A DNA stretch of 64,000 nucleotides from positions 34,516 to 98,515 of IMG/VR virus record IMGVR_UViG_3300050821_004383, one strand, 5' to 3'. Numbering within the stretch: the stretch's first letter is position 1; each line of letters begins with the position of its first letter. The notes under the pieces are model-generated. The model was given only the letters and a program-made list of their open reading frames with translations, was not told where the DNA came from and searched no databases. The position numbers and the translations under genes were made by a program. Positions 63,091 to 64,000 of the stretch are shown piece by piece. Source of the stretch: a virus.

Positions 63091-64000
63091 TACGTTTCAA
63101 CCATCAGACGACCGAAAATCGTCATATTGTACAACTCGTCCGGATTAGTGGTGGTACCGAAGTCCACCTTAACCTGCATGTGGCGGCAACGAGCTACCAA
63201 CGCGTTCGCGCTGAAATAGTAGCGATTCGGGCTGTAAGTCAACGGAGTAATCGTATCACCGTACAAAGACGGTGGGTCGAACTGCGGCGTGTTATTAATT
63301 CCGTTTACGAACGGCGTGAAGGTGCCGCTCAGTTCGTTCAACAAATAGCTGACCGTCGGCTGGAACTTCACACCGGAGAAGTCGAACTCCAAGTGCTTCA
63401 AAATTGCAAGCTGTCCGGAGTGAGCGAGCGCGATACTGCCCATCGTGAACTGAGCGTTGTACGGAGTCCCGTTATCCGTGAACGTCGTAAGACTACGAGA
63501 AAGGATGACGCTGCCGGGAGTAGAACCACCAGCTAACAACTTCTTGATACCAGGAGAAACCTCGACGCTCTGAACCATCTTGCAGCCGCCCGTGATTGCA
63601 CCGAACGGGGACCAGATTGGTTCCGGACCTTGTGCAGCGCCCGGTACTTGGTGAGGATTCAAACGATACCACCCGGTTGAGCCGTCTGCAACGAAGATGC
63701 AGTTATCGGTCCCGTTCTGGTGAACCGCAACGTAAACCTTCTTCGGGTCCCAGGTCGCATCCGAGATTCCGGATACAGGCTGATTTGCAAACTGGTCGCC
63801 CAGAGGGAATCCGAAGTTCGACAAGTTCAACGAAGGAGTGATTACGCGGAACATGTTATCGTTGGAGAAGAAATAAATTTCTCCCGCAAACACGTCGCAC
63901 GCGTTGAAGCTGAGCAACCCAACGCCCGGGGCCATCGTCACCGAGAAGAACGTTCCTGTCGCTGGTCCACCGCCGATTATCTCAATGCTGTCGGTCAAGA
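63090..64000 (-). CDS. Structural protein, 5' end beyond window (at least 302 aa)
   Basis: The frame is open to the window edge; the only initiator nearby is a TTG at the very end. Beta-rich with repeated short blades (GEIYFFSNDNMFRVITPSLN, KKVYVAVHQNGTDNCIFVAD), perhaps a propeller, and a C-terminal domain YFSANALVARCRHMQVKVDF. Stop overlaps the next start. Likely a virion stabilisation or tail protein. Confidence 0.6.
   Translation of the reverse strand, partial: LTDSIEIIGGGPATGTFFSVTMAPGVGLLSFNACDVFAGEIYFFSNDNMFRVITPSLNLSNFGFPLGDQFANQPVSGISDATWDPKKVYVAVHQNGTDNCIFVADGSTGWYRLNPHQVPGAAQGPEPIWSPFGAITGGCKMVQSVEVSPGIKKLLAGGSTPGSVILSRSLTTFTDNGTPYNAQFTMGSIALAHSGQLAILKHLEFDFSGVKFQPTVSYLLNELSGTFTPFVNGINNTPQFDPPSLYGDTITPLTYSPNRYYFSANALVARCRHMQVKVDFGTTTNPDELYNMTIFGRLMVET

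Overview
This window is part of a large double-stranded DNA tailed-phage genome (possibly a prophage or phage-plasmid). It shows densely packed, stop/start-overlapping genes, many tiny ORFs, a full phage replication module, two peptidoglycan-degrading enzymes, a T5-A1-like DNA transfer protein, an integrase and long virion-associated proteins. No terminase, portal or major capsid gene lies here, so the genome continues beyond the window. The host cannot be named from sequence. The two muralytic enzymes and the Sec- and Tat-type signal peptides point to a bacterial host with a peptidoglycan wall.

Layout. (1) 34-3111, minus strand: eleven small genes, several of them membrane peptides, one with a twin-arginine signal and one long coiled coil. 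(2) 3112-4604: a 1.5-kb divergent control region with almost no coding potential. It holds imperfect direct repeats, palindromes, a 33-bp inverted repeat around an AT-rich stretch, and ten CTGATATCA-core sites, five of them at an exact 22-bp period. The last site lies inside the promoter of a short operon encoding a ribbon-helix-helix protein. (3) 4605-14084, plus strand: an early-type region of about 40 mostly tiny genes (papain-like, DUF2958-like, phosphoribosyltransferase, SWIM zinc finger, hexapeptide-repeat protein, endonuclease VII). It is punctuated by promoters with a shared upstream palindrome, and interrupted at 11197-11663 by what looks like a large structured RNA. (4) 14128-38812, plus: DNA transfer (A1-like), dNMP kinase, HD phosphohydrolase, DnaQ-type exonuclease, candidate ssDNA-binding protein, prim-pol/helicase, a family A DNA polymerase split by an HNH gene, ATP-grasp protein, lytic transglycosylase, annealing-protein candidate, UvrD-like helicase, AAA ATPase, PD-(D/E)XK nuclease, DHH phosphoesterase, glycosyltransferase, two metallophosphoesterases and a GH108-like lysozyme. 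(5) 38809-51531, plus: accessory genes with many own promoters: nucleotidyltransferase-like protein, two secreted proteins with near-identical signal peptides, tyrosine recombinase, and a PRPP-synthetase-like plus NAMPT-like pair that could rebuild NAD+. (6) 51536-64000, minus: after a GAAA-loop terminator, converging late genes for large virion/ejection-type proteins and beta-rich tail-fibre-like proteins. The last one runs off the window.

How it works together (inference): genes 14-34 kb form a near-complete replisome and recombination set. Nucleotide enzymes (dNMP kinase, HD hydrolase, phosphoribosyltransferase) feed it. The 46.7-49.8 kb pair resembles the NAD+ reconstitution pathways phages use against NAD+-depleting immunity. 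The strongest candidates for undescribed biology are the iteron/RHH control region, the roughly 470-nt structured RNA, and the split DNA polymerase whose C-terminal half needs a +1 shift at a CTT-TAA-C site.
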